Shown piece by piece: positions 45,491 to 53,126 of a stretch of DNA of 64,000 nt (position 1 is its first letter; each line of letters opens with the position of its first letter). The translations under genes and the position numbers were made by a program. The notes under the pieces are model-generated. The model saw only the letters and a program-made list of their open reading frames with translations. It was not told the DNA's origin and made no database searches. This DNA comes from CAZLRH01 sp964562015. GTDB lineage: Bacteria; Verrucomicrobiota; Verrucomicrobiia; Opitutales; JABDGR01. The DNA is taken from the NCBI GenBank assembly GCA_964562015.1, contig CAZLRH010000002.1, positions 124,001 through 188,000 on the forward strand. Direction: 5' to 3'.

Positions 45491-45636
45491 AGATTTTGTT
45501 TTTAACTATGGCCCCCGCCTTTAGCTCCTTCAAGGAGAAAGCGCAGCAGGCTGCATTGATTGGTGGTGTATTCCGCAAGAAAAACTTCCGTCCATTTTGC
45601 TTCATCCCTCCGTCTTCCTCCTCCATCCTTGTTCGG

Positions 45637-47295
45637 ATGCCGCTCGTCAACGTCGCCCGTTTCCTGCCCGAACGCGCCCGCGCCCAACCCGGCGGTTGCG
45701 CGGTGCGCGTGCCGGTCGGCGATGACCACACCACACCGGGCCGCATCGCCTACATCGAGCTGACTTTCGCCCAGTTGGACGCCGAGGCCGATGCCGCCGC
45801 CCGCCTTCTGCAAAGTCAGGGCGTGACCCAAGGCACGCGCGTGCTTCTGCTGGTACGCCCGGGGCTCGATTTGCTGCGCTGCACTTTCGCGCTTTTCAAG
45901 CTCGGTGCGGTGCCCGTGGTGATTGATCCCGGCATGGGGTTGAAAAATTTCCTGGCGTGCGTGCGGCGCAGCGAACCGGCGGCGCTGGTGGGCATCAGCC
46001 GGGCGCATTGGCTCGCCCGCTTTTTCCCAGGAGCAATGCGCTCGGCGAAAATTCGCCTCAAAGTCGGCGGCCGGGCCTGGGAACGCTGCCTCGCCGCCCA
46101 CAAAACGCCCGCACCTTTCGCACTCGCGCCGACGCAGGCGCGCGACCTCGCCGCCATTTTGTTCACGTCGGGCTCCACGGGCGCGCCCAAGGGCGTGTGC
46201 TACGAGCACGGGATGTTCGAGGCGCAGGTGCAACTTATCCGCGACCATTACGGCATTGCGCCGGGCGAAATTGATTTTCCCATCCTGCCGATTTTCGCGC
46301 TGTTCAATCCCGCGCTCGGTGTGACCACCATCGTGCCGGAAATCAACCCCGCGCGCCCGGCCACCTGCGACCCCGCCCGCGTCGTGCAGGCGATTCAGCA
46401 AAACCAGGTCACAAACTCCTTTGGCTCGCCGGCCTTGTGGGCGCGCGTTGTGCGCCATTGCGAAGCGACCAAGACGGACTTGCCCAGCCTGCGGCGCGTG
46501 CTTGTGGCGGGCGCGCCGGTGCACCCGAGCCTGTTGCGCCGCCTGCAAAAAATTCTGCCTCACGGCACAGCCCATATTCCCTACGGCGCCACCGAGGCGC
46601 TGCCCCTGTGCTCCATTTCCATGCAGGAAGTGCTGGACGAAACGTCGGTTCTCACCGAACGAGGACGCGGCTCGTGCGTCGGCCGGCTTTTTCCCGGGCT
46701 GGAAGCACGTATCCTGCCGCTGCGCGACGGCCCCATCGACCAATTGGCCGATGCGCCCAAGCTGCCCGAGGGAGAAATCGGCGAGATCACCGTGTGCGGG
46801 CCCATTGTCACCCGCGCTTACGATCATTTGCCCGAAGCCACCGCCGCCGCGAAAATCCCCGACCCCGCGTCCGCTGACCCGGCGCGCGTCTGGCATCGCA
46901 TGGGCGACCTCGGCTACCGCGATGGTCAAGGCCGCCTTTGGTTTTGCGGGCGGGTGGCTGAACGCGTGGAAACCCCCGCCGGTCTGCTTTACACGGATTG
47001 CGTCGAGGCCGTGGTCAATCGCCACCCGCGCGTGGCCCGCGCCGCCCTTATCGGTTTGGGTGAGCGGCCGCGCCAGCAACCGGCGCTCGTCGTCGAACCG
47101 GAGCCGGGCCAATTTCCCTCCGCCACCGCGGACCGCGCGCAATTCATCGCCGAAATTCTTCTCTTGCTGGCGGACTATCCGCTGCCCTGCCCCATTACCC
47201 ATGTTTTCTTCCGCGCCCGCCTGCCCGTGGACGTGCGCCACAACGCCAAAATCCACCGCCTGGCACTGGCCCGGGAATACGAAAAGCAAATTTGA
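45637..47295 (+). CDS. oleC: Olefin beta-lactone synthetase (OleC-type AMP-dependent ligase)
   Basis: 552 residues from the ATG at 45637; an earlier in-frame start adds a low-complexity tail overlapping the T/C-rich leader. ANL-superfamily adenylation motifs: FTSGSTGAPKGV (176-187), PYGATEALPL, and MGDLGYRDGQGRLWFCGRVAERV; the C-terminal Lys is in RHNAKIHRLAL. OleC converts the beta-hydroxy acid made by OleA and OleD to a beta-lactone, later decarboxylated by OleB to a long-chain olefin. The assignment rests on overall OleC character and on the oleD gene immediately downstream. oleA and oleB are absent from the window. Confidence 0.87.
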   Translation: MPLVNVARFLPERARAQPGGCAVRVPVGDDHTTPGRIAYIELTFAQLDAEADAAARLLQSQGVTQGTRVLLLVRPGLDLLRCTFALFKLGAVPVVIDPGMGLKNFLACVRRSEPAALVGISRAHWLARFFPGAMRSAKIRLKVGGRAWERCLAAHKTPAPFALAPTQARDLAAILFTSGSTGAPKGVCYEHGMFEAQVQLIRDHYGIAPGEIDFPILPIFALFNPALGVTTIVPEINPARPATCDPARVVQAIQQNQVTNSFGSPALWARVVRHCEATKTDLPSLRRVLVAGAPVHPSLLRRLQKILPHGTAHIPYGATEALPLCSISMQEVLDETSVLTERGRGSCVGRLFPGLEARILPLRDGPIDQLADAPKLPEGEIGEITVCGPIVTRAYDHLPEATAAAKIPDPASADPARVWHRMGDLGYRDGQGRLWFCGRVAERVETPAGLLYTDCVEAVVNRHPRVARAALIGLGERPRQQPALVVEPEPGQFPSATADRAQFIAEILLLLADYPLPCPITHVFFRARLPVDVRHNAKIHRLALAREYEKQI

Positions 47296-47427
47296 ACCGG
47301 AGAGACACCGAGCACACAGAGGAAATTCCTCAATTGTGTTTTGCTTCATTTCCTCGATTTTTTTAACCTAAATAAAATCTTTCCCGCGCTTCATTCTTTC
47401 TCTGTGTTCTCGGTGTTTCTGTGGTTC
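47294..47427. repeat. Inverted repeat spanning the oleC-oleD gap
   Basis: The left arm 47294-47321 and right arm 47400-47427 are 28 bp each and complementary with about four mismatches. The core ACACCGAG...ACACAGAG pairs with CTCTGTGT...CTCGGTGT. The left arm starts at the oleC stop codon; the right arm is part of the period-7 leader of oleD. Confidence 0.7.
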
Positions 47428-47440
47428 AAATTTCTTTCCC

Positions 47441-48430
47441 ATGCGCATTCTCGTCACCGGCGGCGGCGGTTTTCTCGGACGGGCCCTTGTGGACATGCTG
47501 CGGGCCCGCGGCGATACCGTGCGCAGTTTTTCCCGCACGCCCCCGCCTGAACTAGCGGCACTTGGGGTTGAAATTTATACGGGCGATTTGGCCGATGCCG
47601 ACAAGGTGGGGCAGGCCGTCCGCGGTTGTGAGGCGGTGTTGCATGTGGCCGCCAAAGCGGGAGTCTGGGGTTCGTGGCAGGAGTATTTCCGCCCCAATGT
47701 CCTCGGCACCCGTAACCTTCTCGCCGCCTGCCGGCAACAAGGCGTGGGTCGCCTCATTTATACCAGCACACCAAGCGTTGTGTTCAATGGCGAAGCGCAT
47801 GCCGGGGCGGACGAGTCGCTGCCGTACGGCCGTGATTTTCCCTGTCACTATCCGCATACCAAGGCCCTCGCCGAGCAGGAAGTGCTGGCCGCGCACGATC
47901 CGCAAAAGCTGGCCGTCGTCGCCCTGCGTCCGCACTTGATTTGGGGCGCGGGCGACCCGCATCTGGTGCCCCGCATCCTCGCGCGCGCACAGCGGTTGCG
48001 CATCATCGGCGACGGCGAAAACCGGGTGGACCTCACCCATGTGCGTCACGCGGCGCAAGCGCACTTGCTCGCGCTCGATGCCCTCGCGAATCCGCGCCAT
48101 CCCGCCGGCGGCCGCGCCTTTTTCATCTCGGACGGAGCCCCGGTGAAATTATGGGACTGGATCAATGAACTCCTCGGCCGCCTGGGCCGGCCCCCGATTG
48201 AAAAACGGCTATCGTTGCGGGCCGCCAAGACCGTCGGCGGCGTGCTCGAAACCCTGTGGCGCGTGCTGCCCTTGCGCGGCGAACCGCCGATGACCCGCTT
48301 CGTCGCCACGGAGCTGGCCAAGGACCACTGGTATTCCATTGCCGCCGCCCGCCGCGACCTCGGCTACGCGCCCGCGCCCGACCTCTCGCGCGAGATGGGC
48401 GAATTGCTCGCGAGCCTGGAAACGAAGTGA
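47441..48430 (+). CDS. oleD: 2-alkyl-3-oxoalkanoate reductase (OleD-type SDR)
   Basis: NADPH-dependent reduction of the 2-alkyl-3-ketoacid made by OleA. 329 residues. Extended SDR with MRILVTGGGGFLG at the nucleotide site, VLHVAAKAGVWG, the active-site SerThr-Tyr region YTSTPSVVFNG and YPHTKALAEQ (Tyr-x3-Lys), then PHLIWGAGDPHLVPRI. The sequence character and position after oleC support OleD over a generic epimerase. Confidence 0.87.
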   Translation: MRILVTGGGGFLGRALVDMLRARGDTVRSFSRTPPPELAALGVEIYTGDLADADKVGQAVRGCEAVLHVAAKAGVWGSWQEYFRPNVLGTRNLLAACRQQGVGRLIYTSTPSVVFNGEAHAGADESLPYGRDFPCHYPHTKALAEQEVLAAHDPQKLAVVALRPHLIWGAGDPHLVPRILARAQRLRIIGDGENRVDLTHVRHAAQAHLLALDALANPRHPAGGRAFFISDGAPVKLWDWINELLGRLGRPPIEKRLSLRAAKTVGGVLETLWRVLPLRGEPPMTRFVATELAKDHWYSIAAARRDLGYAPAPDLSREMGELLASLETK

Positions 48431-48561
48431 CGGCCCCCGGATTTTATTTGTTTTTTTTGCGCGCCCAATTCTTGGCCCGGGCTTTCCCTCACCCAACGCA
48501 ACACCTGCAGCGACCATGCCCAAGCCAGCGTGAGACAGTTCCGCGCGCTGGGCGGCGGGAC

Positions 48562-48822
48562 TTACTTCACGCCCAAAAGCCAGTTCACGGTGATGCCCAG
48601 GGATTGGGAGAGCGCCACGATTTCAAAGTCGCTCACGCCGCGGCGGCCGGCCTCGATCTTGGCAATGCCCGCCCGGCCCACGATCACGCCGCGCGCGGCC
48701 AGACGACCGGACAGCGCATCCTGGGACAAACGCGGTTCGTGCGACCGACGAGCCTGGCGCAGACGCTGTCCGATGACATTACCGGAGTTATGACCGGGGG
48801 CGGCACGAGAACGTTGTGGCAC
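48562..48822 (-). CDS. XRE-family helix-turn-helix regulator
   Basis: 86 residues. HTH region QRLRQARRSHEPRLSQDALSGRLAARGVIVGRAGIAKIEAG and SDFEIVALSQSLGITVNWLLG are typical of the XRE family. No ligand domain. A perfect 9-bp inverted repeat lies 13 bp upstream of its start and is probably its own operator. Convergent with oleD, so a role in ole regulation is possible but unproven. Confidence 0.88.
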   Translation of the reverse strand: MPQRSRAAPGHNSGNVIGQRLRQARRSHEPRLSQDALSGRLAARGVIVGRAGIAKIEAGRRGVSDFEIVALSQSLGITVNWLLGVK

Positions 48823-48834
48823 GATTTAACCATA

Positions 48835-48857
48835 ACACATTTTTTCCGAAAATGTGT
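48835..48857. promoter_or_regulatory. Palindromic operator upstream of XRE gene
   Basis: ACACATTTT (48835-48843), five-base spacer TTCCG, and AAAATGTGT (48849-48857) form a perfect dyad in the promoter region of the XRE gene. Size and symmetry suit a dimeric HTH repressor. Confidence 0.6.
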
Positions 48858-48916
48858 GCTAAAGTGGAACAGGGGTGGGGTCGCCGGCATCAAACCAAAT
48901 CACTACGACGTTAGCC

Positions 48917-49861
48917 TCAGGCTTCCACGCCCAATCGGTCAAGTATGCGCTGGAGGTCCTCGTTGCCAAAATACTCGATGACGATGCGCCCGTGCTTGGG
49001 CGTATGCTTGAGGCTGACGCGGGTATTGAGCCTGGCGGTCAACCGCTTCTCCAAATCGCGCACAATGGTGGTCTCGGTTTCCGGCGTGGTATGGCCGCGG
49101 GTTTTGACCGTCCCCTCGGCCTTCAGCTTGCGGGCATGGCGCTCCAGGTCCCGCACGCTCCAGCCGTCCTCGATGCACCGGCGGGCCAGCAGCAGGCGCT
49201 GGGGCTCTTCCCCAAGGGCGAGCAGGACTTTGGCATGGCCGGTGGAGAGGAGGCCTTTGGCGACAAAACCCTGTAATTCGCGCTCCAGCGCCAGCAAGCG
49301 CAAGGCATTGGCAACGGTGGGCCGGCCCTTGCCCACCCGCTCCGCCACCGCTTCCTGAGTCAGGCCGAAATCACGCAGCAGGCTCGCATAACCGAGGGCC
49401 TCTTCAATCGGGTTCAAGTCCTGCCGCTGCAAATTCTCAATCAGCGAAATCACCGCTGCCGAGGCGTCGCCGGCGTCCACCACCCGTGCCGGAATCATTT
49501 TCAACCCGACCATCTGGCAGGCCCGCCAGCGCCGCTCGCCCGCGAGGAGTTGATATTTGCCGCCCACCGGGCGCACCACGATGGGCTGCAACAAGCCCTC
49601 GGAGCGGATGCTCTCGGCCAATTCCCGCAAGGCGTCGGCGTCGAATTCGCGGCGCGGCTGGTACTTGCCGGGCTCGATGGCGGTGACGGAGATTTCCAGA
49701 AAACCCGCGAGACCGGTGGCGGGGGAAGGCGCAACAGGCGCAGGAGGACGCGGAGCCGCCGGCGTCGGCGCGGGAGCAACAGGCTTTTTTTCGCCGGCCG
49801 GACGGCCTCCGGCAATGAGGTTGCCCAAGCCGCGACCCAGGCGATTTTTGGAAGTGGACAT
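48917..49861 (-). CDS. parB: ParB/Spo0J-family chromosome partition protein
   Basis: Binds parS sites and loads SMC at the origin region in other bacteria. 314 residues from the ATG at 49861, giving the conserved start MSTSKNRLGRGLGNLI. N-terminal CTP-binding region with YQPRREFD and LLAGERRWRACQ; HTH region with LTQEAVAERVGKGRPTVANALRLL; C-terminal dimerisation domain with GRIVIEYFGNEDLQRIL. No parA flanks it: a LysM gene precedes it and the XRE gene follows. Confidence 0.95.
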   Translation of the reverse strand: MSTSKNRLGRGLGNLIAGGRPAGEKKPVAPAPTPAAPRPPAPVAPSPATGLAGFLEISVTAIEPGKYQPRREFDADALRELAESIRSEGLLQPIVVRPVGGKYQLLAGERRWRACQMVGLKMIPARVVDAGDASAAVISLIENLQRQDLNPIEEALGYASLLRDFGLTQEAVAERVGKGRPTVANALRLLALERELQGFVAKGLLSTGHAKVLLALGEEPQRLLLARRCIEDGWSVRDLERHARKLKAEGTVKTRGHTTPETETTIVRDLEKRLTARLNTRVSLKHTPKHGRIVIEYFGNEDLQRILDRLGVEA

Positions 49862-49883
49862 GCGAAAAGGTGCAGGCGAACGG

Positions 49884-50543
49884 TTAAGGAGTGGCGGCGG
49901 CCGGGGGCGCGGGCGGCGGCGCAATGGGCGTCTTTTGCGGAATGAAAATGGTCTGGCCCTCGCGCAAGCCGCGGTTCGGATCGGCCATGCCGTTGGCGCT
50001 GGCGAGTTCCGCCACGGTCGTGTGGTAGGCGCTGGCCAGCTTGCTCAATGTATCATTTTTTTGTACGACGTAAGTTATGCCGACATCGGTGGGCTTCGGC
50101 GTGGTGGCGTTGGGGGTGGAACGCGGGGGCGGCGCGATTTTGGCCACCTGCGCCAGCTTTTGGTTCATCTGGTCCCCGAGGGCCGTGATTTGGCGCGTCA
50201 CCTCCTCGACAATTTCCTTGCGCTGGGCGGCGGTGGCGGCGGCGGTGTCGCTGCGCGCGTCCGCCCGCGAAGCGTTGACGGCATTCTGAATCATGGCCTG
50301 CACTTCGCGCTGCGTGAGGAGCTGTTTTTGCAGGTCGGCATTGCTTTGGCGCAGGCTCTCGACGTCGAGGTTGAGCTGGTTGACCTTGCGCGTGAGGAGC
50401 TGGACATCCTCGGACAGGGCGGCCAATTGGCCGCCGGAACTGGTGGGCGCACTCTGGGCCAAAAGGACGGTGGCGGCTCCCGCCAACACGACTCCCAGCG
50501 ACCAGCCGCGCACCCGGCGAAAAAGAATGGATTGGGCGAACAT
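49884..50543 (-). CDS. LysM-domain exported protein with coiled coil
   Basis: 219 residues from the ATG at 50543; the frame is open further to 50690 across a palindromic element. A signal anchor at about 14-30, a coiled coil at about 40-110 (LSEDVQLLTRKVNQLNLDVESLRQ), a Pro/Thr linker, and one LysM domain at about 158-205 (TYVVQKNDTLSKLASAYHT, ANGMADPNRGLREGQTIFIP). It probably binds peptidoglycan in the periplasm. It starts the unit containing parB (22-bp gap). Confidence 0.88.
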   Translation of the reverse strand: MFAQSILFRRVRGWSLGVVLAGAATVLLAQSAPTSSGGQLAALSEDVQLLTRKVNQLNLDVESLRQSNADLQKQLLTQREVQAMIQNAVNASRADARSDTAAATAAQRKEIVEEVTRQITALGDQMNQKLAQVAKIAPPPRSTPNATTPKPTDVGITYVVQKNDTLSKLASAYHTTVAELASANGMADPNRGLREGQTIFIPQKTPIAPPPAPPAAATP

Positions 50544-50601
50544 GACCGACCTTAACCGTGCGGACCGCGCCCTGTCAAAAAAAAGCGCTGTCCGGTAGTG
50601 T

Positions 50602-50683
50602 CCTAAACAAGACGGCGGGCTGAGGGCAGCCCGCCCTACCCCAAGCAAATGTTTTAGGTAGGGCGCGCTGCCCTCAGCGCGCC
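50602..50683. repeat. Double-hairpin palindromic element
   Basis: Hairpin 1: GGCGGGCT (50614-50621) with AGCCCGCC (50628-50635). Hairpin 2: GGCGCGCT (50662-50669) with AGCGCGCC (50676-50683). Between them GCCCTACC (50633-50640) pairs with GGTAGGGC (50657-50664), and CCTAAA pairs with TTTAGG. The architecture resembles the element at 21598-21654. Confidence 0.65.
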
Positions 50684-50713
50684 GTTTCAAATAAGGATAT
50701 TACCCGCTGCCCG

Positions 50714-51712
50714 TCACCGTGGCGCAACCCCGGGCGGAACCCGCGGGAAAGGCCGCGGCGATACTAGCGGCGCCATGGGCTGGCTCGGCCATACCGTGCC
50801 AGCGGGTAGCGGATGGCCGCGCAAAAATTCTCCGGCGGGCAACATGCGTCCGCCCGGCCGCTGCACTTCGAGCACGCGCAGCACGCCCTCACCCGTCGCG
50901 ATATCCACGCCCTCAGAACTTGCGCGTAAAAGCGTGCCCGGTGCCGCGGCACTAGTTTCGGCCAACACTTCGGCTGCTCCGATTTTCAGCAAACTGCCGT
51001 TGTCCGCAACCTGGGCACCCGGCCAGGGTTGCAGCGCTCGAATGCGGCGTTCGAGGGCGAGCGCTGGTGCGGTGAAATCGAGCTGGGCGTCAGCCTTCGT
51101 AAGCTTGCGCGTGTAGGTCGCGCTGGCGTCGTCCTGCGGTTTTAAGGCCAGCGTTCCCGCGGCGAGCGCCTCAAGATTGCGGGCCAGGAGTGGAACACAG
51201 GCTTGCGCCAACTGCGCGCGCACGCTGGCGCCGGTGGCCGCGGACGAAATGGGCACGCGCTCGCAGTCGGCCACGGGTCCGGCATCGAGCGCCATCACCA
51301 CCTGCATCAAGCACACCCCGGTGGCCGTTTCGCCCGCGGCGATAGCGGCCTCGATCGGCGAGGCACCGCGATAAGCCGGCAGCAGCGAGGCGTGCAAATT
51401 CCAGACGCCACGCGGCGGAAGGTGGAGAAAATCGGCGCGCAGGATATGACCATAAGCCATCACCAGGGCGGCGTCCACGCACTCCGCGCGCAACCATTCC
51501 AACTCTTCCGGGCCGGGCCGCGCGGGCTGGCGCAAGGGCAGGTGCTGCGCACGCGCCCACGCCGCGACGGGGTTGGCGTGCAAATGCTTCCCCCGGCCCG
51601 CGGGCCGGTCGGGTTGCGAAACCACCCCGATTAAGTCAACGCCAGGTGCGTCGCGCAGGAATTCCAAGGCCGGCAGGGCAATGGCGTCGGAACCGAGAAA
51701 AACGAGGCGCAT
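50714..51712 (-). CDS. fmt: Methionyl-tRNA formyltransferase
   Basis: Formylates initiator Met-tRNA with 10-formyl-tetrahydrofolate. 332 residues. N-terminal MRLVFLGSDAIALPALEFL, catalytic region NLHASLLPAYRGASP (Asn and His) and the LMQVVMALDAGPVAD segment with the catalytic Asp. The C-terminal OB-like domain carries LKIGAAEVL. No def gene is adjacent. Confidence 0.95.
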   Translation of the reverse strand: MRLVFLGSDAIALPALEFLRDAPGVDLIGVVSQPDRPAGRGKHLHANPVAAWARAQHLPLRQPARPGPEELEWLRAECVDAALVMAYGHILRADFLHLPPRGVWNLHASLLPAYRGASPIEAAIAAGETATGVCLMQVVMALDAGPVADCERVPISSAATGASVRAQLAQACVPLLARNLEALAAGTLALKPQDDASATYTRKLTKADAQLDFTAPALALERRIRALQPWPGAQVADNGSLLKIGAAEVLAETSAAAPGTLLRASSEGVDIATGEGVLRVLEVQRPGGRMLPAGEFLRGHPLPAGTVWPSQPMAPLVSPRPFPRVPPGVAPR

Positions 51713-51754
51713 GAAAAAAGGCTAAGTAATAAACGATAAATGCTAAATGAAAAT
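51713..51754 (-). promoter_or_regulatory. Heptad-repeat 5' leader of fmt
   Basis: Six units abut the ATG. Reading toward it they are ATTTTCA, TTTAGCA, TTTATCG, TTTATTA, CTTAGCC, TTTTTTC. The same words recur in inverted orientation at 51828-51862. Confidence 0.65.
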
Positions 51755-51827
51755 TTGCTGATGACTTTCGACAAAGCCCGGCCTGAACTCGCTATTGCGA
51801 AGTAAATTGCGGAATCCCTGCCTTTTC

Positions 51828-51862
51828 CATTTATCACTTATCATTTAGCGCTTATCGTTTTA
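51828..51862 (+). repeat. Inverted heptad array at the 3' end of the aldose-epimerase-like gene
   Basis: Five perfectly phased plus-strand units: CATTTAT, CACTTAT, CATTTAG, CGCTTAT, CGTTTTA. They use the same vocabulary as the minus-strand fmt leader. The array covers the last seven codons (with stop) of the gene at 51841-52764. Confidence 0.65.
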
Positions 51863-52764
51863 ATCCACCGTTCCACCACGGGGCGGAATTTTTTGGCAAA
51901 GACGGCGTCGGTGTCGGGCTTGGGCAGACCGGCAAAAAGGGCCCAATGCTCGACGTGCTCGACGGATTTTCCCGGCGCGAGTTTGGTCAGGGGCCCAAGC
52001 GTCTCCAACTCGTTCATGAAATCGCACACGTAAGTTTCAAAGACACAACCCATGTCCGGGTAAGCCGCGCCCGGCACCGGCGGCGCATATTTCACAAAGG
52101 TGCCGCCGGGCTGCCAATTGGCCACCCAGCCGGGAAACGCCGTCAGCCCGAGCTTGTGGTTTTTCGTGGCTTGGGCGACCTCGATGCCCAGGTAATCGCG
52201 GTGAAAACGCCAGACCGGGTCGCTGAAATCCGTGTAGGTCCATGGCACCATCGCGTAGTCCGGGAGCAAGGCTTCGCCGTGGGGAATTTTGGGATTAAAA
52301 GGAATGGTGGTATAACTGTCGCGCGCCATGACGGTGAGCGCCCAGGGCGCGAGCTCGACTTCCCACTGGCCGAGATTTTCCAAGCGGTGCGTGAGTTTAA
52401 AGGCGGCCGGGCCGGCCGTCTCGATGACGAGACTTTTGCGAATGCCGGTTTTTTCCTCGACCGGCTGCATCAATTTAAGGCCGCGACCACCGCGCAGCGA
52501 CTCCGCCGTGATGGAGGTGTTGTCGGGTTGATAAGTGCGCCCGGGCATTTCGGGCGCGTGCCATAAACGGTGGCCGCCGCGCAACAGCCAGTTCTTTTCC
52601 CCGGAGCCGCCCATTTCGGCATCCACGTTGCAAAACAAGTTCGGGCCGCCGCGCAAGGCGCAGGAAATCACGCGCGGGCCAATGTCCAGCGGCACGATCA
52701 ATTCCGCCCGGGCGGTCGTGAGCGCGAGGGCTTTCCAGCCATGAAAGGAGGTGGAACGGAGCAT
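51841..52764 (-). CDS. Aldose-epimerase-like (galactose mutarotase fold) protein
   Basis: 307 residues from the ATG at 52764, placed by the heptad leader that ends there. Beta-rich composition with IVPLDIGPRVISCALRGGPNLF and RLWHAPE near the N-terminus, as in mutarotase-like/DUF4380-type sugar-binding proteins, and LTAFPGWVANWQPGGTFVKY in the C-terminal half. A catalytic pair cannot be assigned with confidence, so the sugar and the reaction are unknown. The final codons are built from heptad-repeat DNA. Confidence 0.72.
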   Translation of the reverse strand: MLRSTSFHGWKALALTTARAELIVPLDIGPRVISCALRGGPNLFCNVDAEMGGSGEKNWLLRGGHRLWHAPEMPGRTYQPDNTSITAESLRGGRGLKLMQPVEEKTGIRKSLVIETAGPAAFKLTHRLENLGQWEVELAPWALTVMARDSYTTIPFNPKIPHGEALLPDYAMVPWTYTDFSDPVWRFHRDYLGIEVAQATKNHKLGLTAFPGWVANWQPGGTFVKYAPPVPGAAYPDMGCVFETYVCDFMNELETLGPLTKLAPGKSVEHVEHWALFAGLPKPDTDAVFAKKFRPVVERWIKTISAK

Positions 52765-52820
52765 GGGAAAGGGAAGCTGGAAACGGGAAGTTTGAAGTTG
52801 GAATTCCGAATAAGGAATGC
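52765..52820 (-). promoter_or_regulatory. Heptad-repeat 5' leader of the aldose-epimerase-like gene
   Basis: The cleanest example. Eight units abut the ATG, most of the form NNNTTCC: GCATTCC, TTATTCG, GAATTCC, AACTTCA, AACTTCC, CGTTTCC, AGCTTCC, CTTTCCC. The phase never slips over 56 bases. Confidence 0.7.
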
Positions 52821-52913
52821 AGTACGAAGAGGCGCCGTCCGGCAAGACTGATATCGCCCTAGAGACCCCCGGCGACACTTGACGCGTTTTACTTTAGCTG
52901 GCAATAGAAGGCC

Positions 52914-53126
52914 ATGCGGGCCATCGCAGCACCAAAGGCAGACCATCCATCAAAAACAGCGCCCACCCGCGGCTCGGCTTGGAAGGCGGCGGAAGCGAGC
53001 GGCGTGGATATGTCGTTGCTCGAACACTCGTTGAGGCTGACTGTCTGGGAGCGTTTGGTCGAGCACCAGCACGCTTTGGAGATGATGCAACAACTGCAAA
53101 ACGCGAAAATCCGGCGGCATGGATAA
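52914..53126 (+). CDS. Small protein paired with nucleotidyltransferase
   Basis: 70 residues; the ORF overlaps the start of the next gene by 8 bp. Basic, Ala/Pro-rich N-terminus, then a helical C-terminal half (SLLEHSLRLTVWERLVEHQHALEMMQQLQ). The tight coupling suggests a partner of the nucleotidyltransferase, possibly as a two-gene toxin-antitoxin-like module. No domain recognised. Confidence 0.6.
   Translation: MRAIAAPKADHPSKTAPTRGSAWKAAEASGVDMSLLEHSLRLTVWERLVEHQHALEMMQQLQNAKIRRHG

Noticed and set aside
45502..47349. 615-codon open frame on the minus strand across oleC
   Set aside because: Antisense of a clear AMP-ligase gene; the translation has low complexity and no motif.
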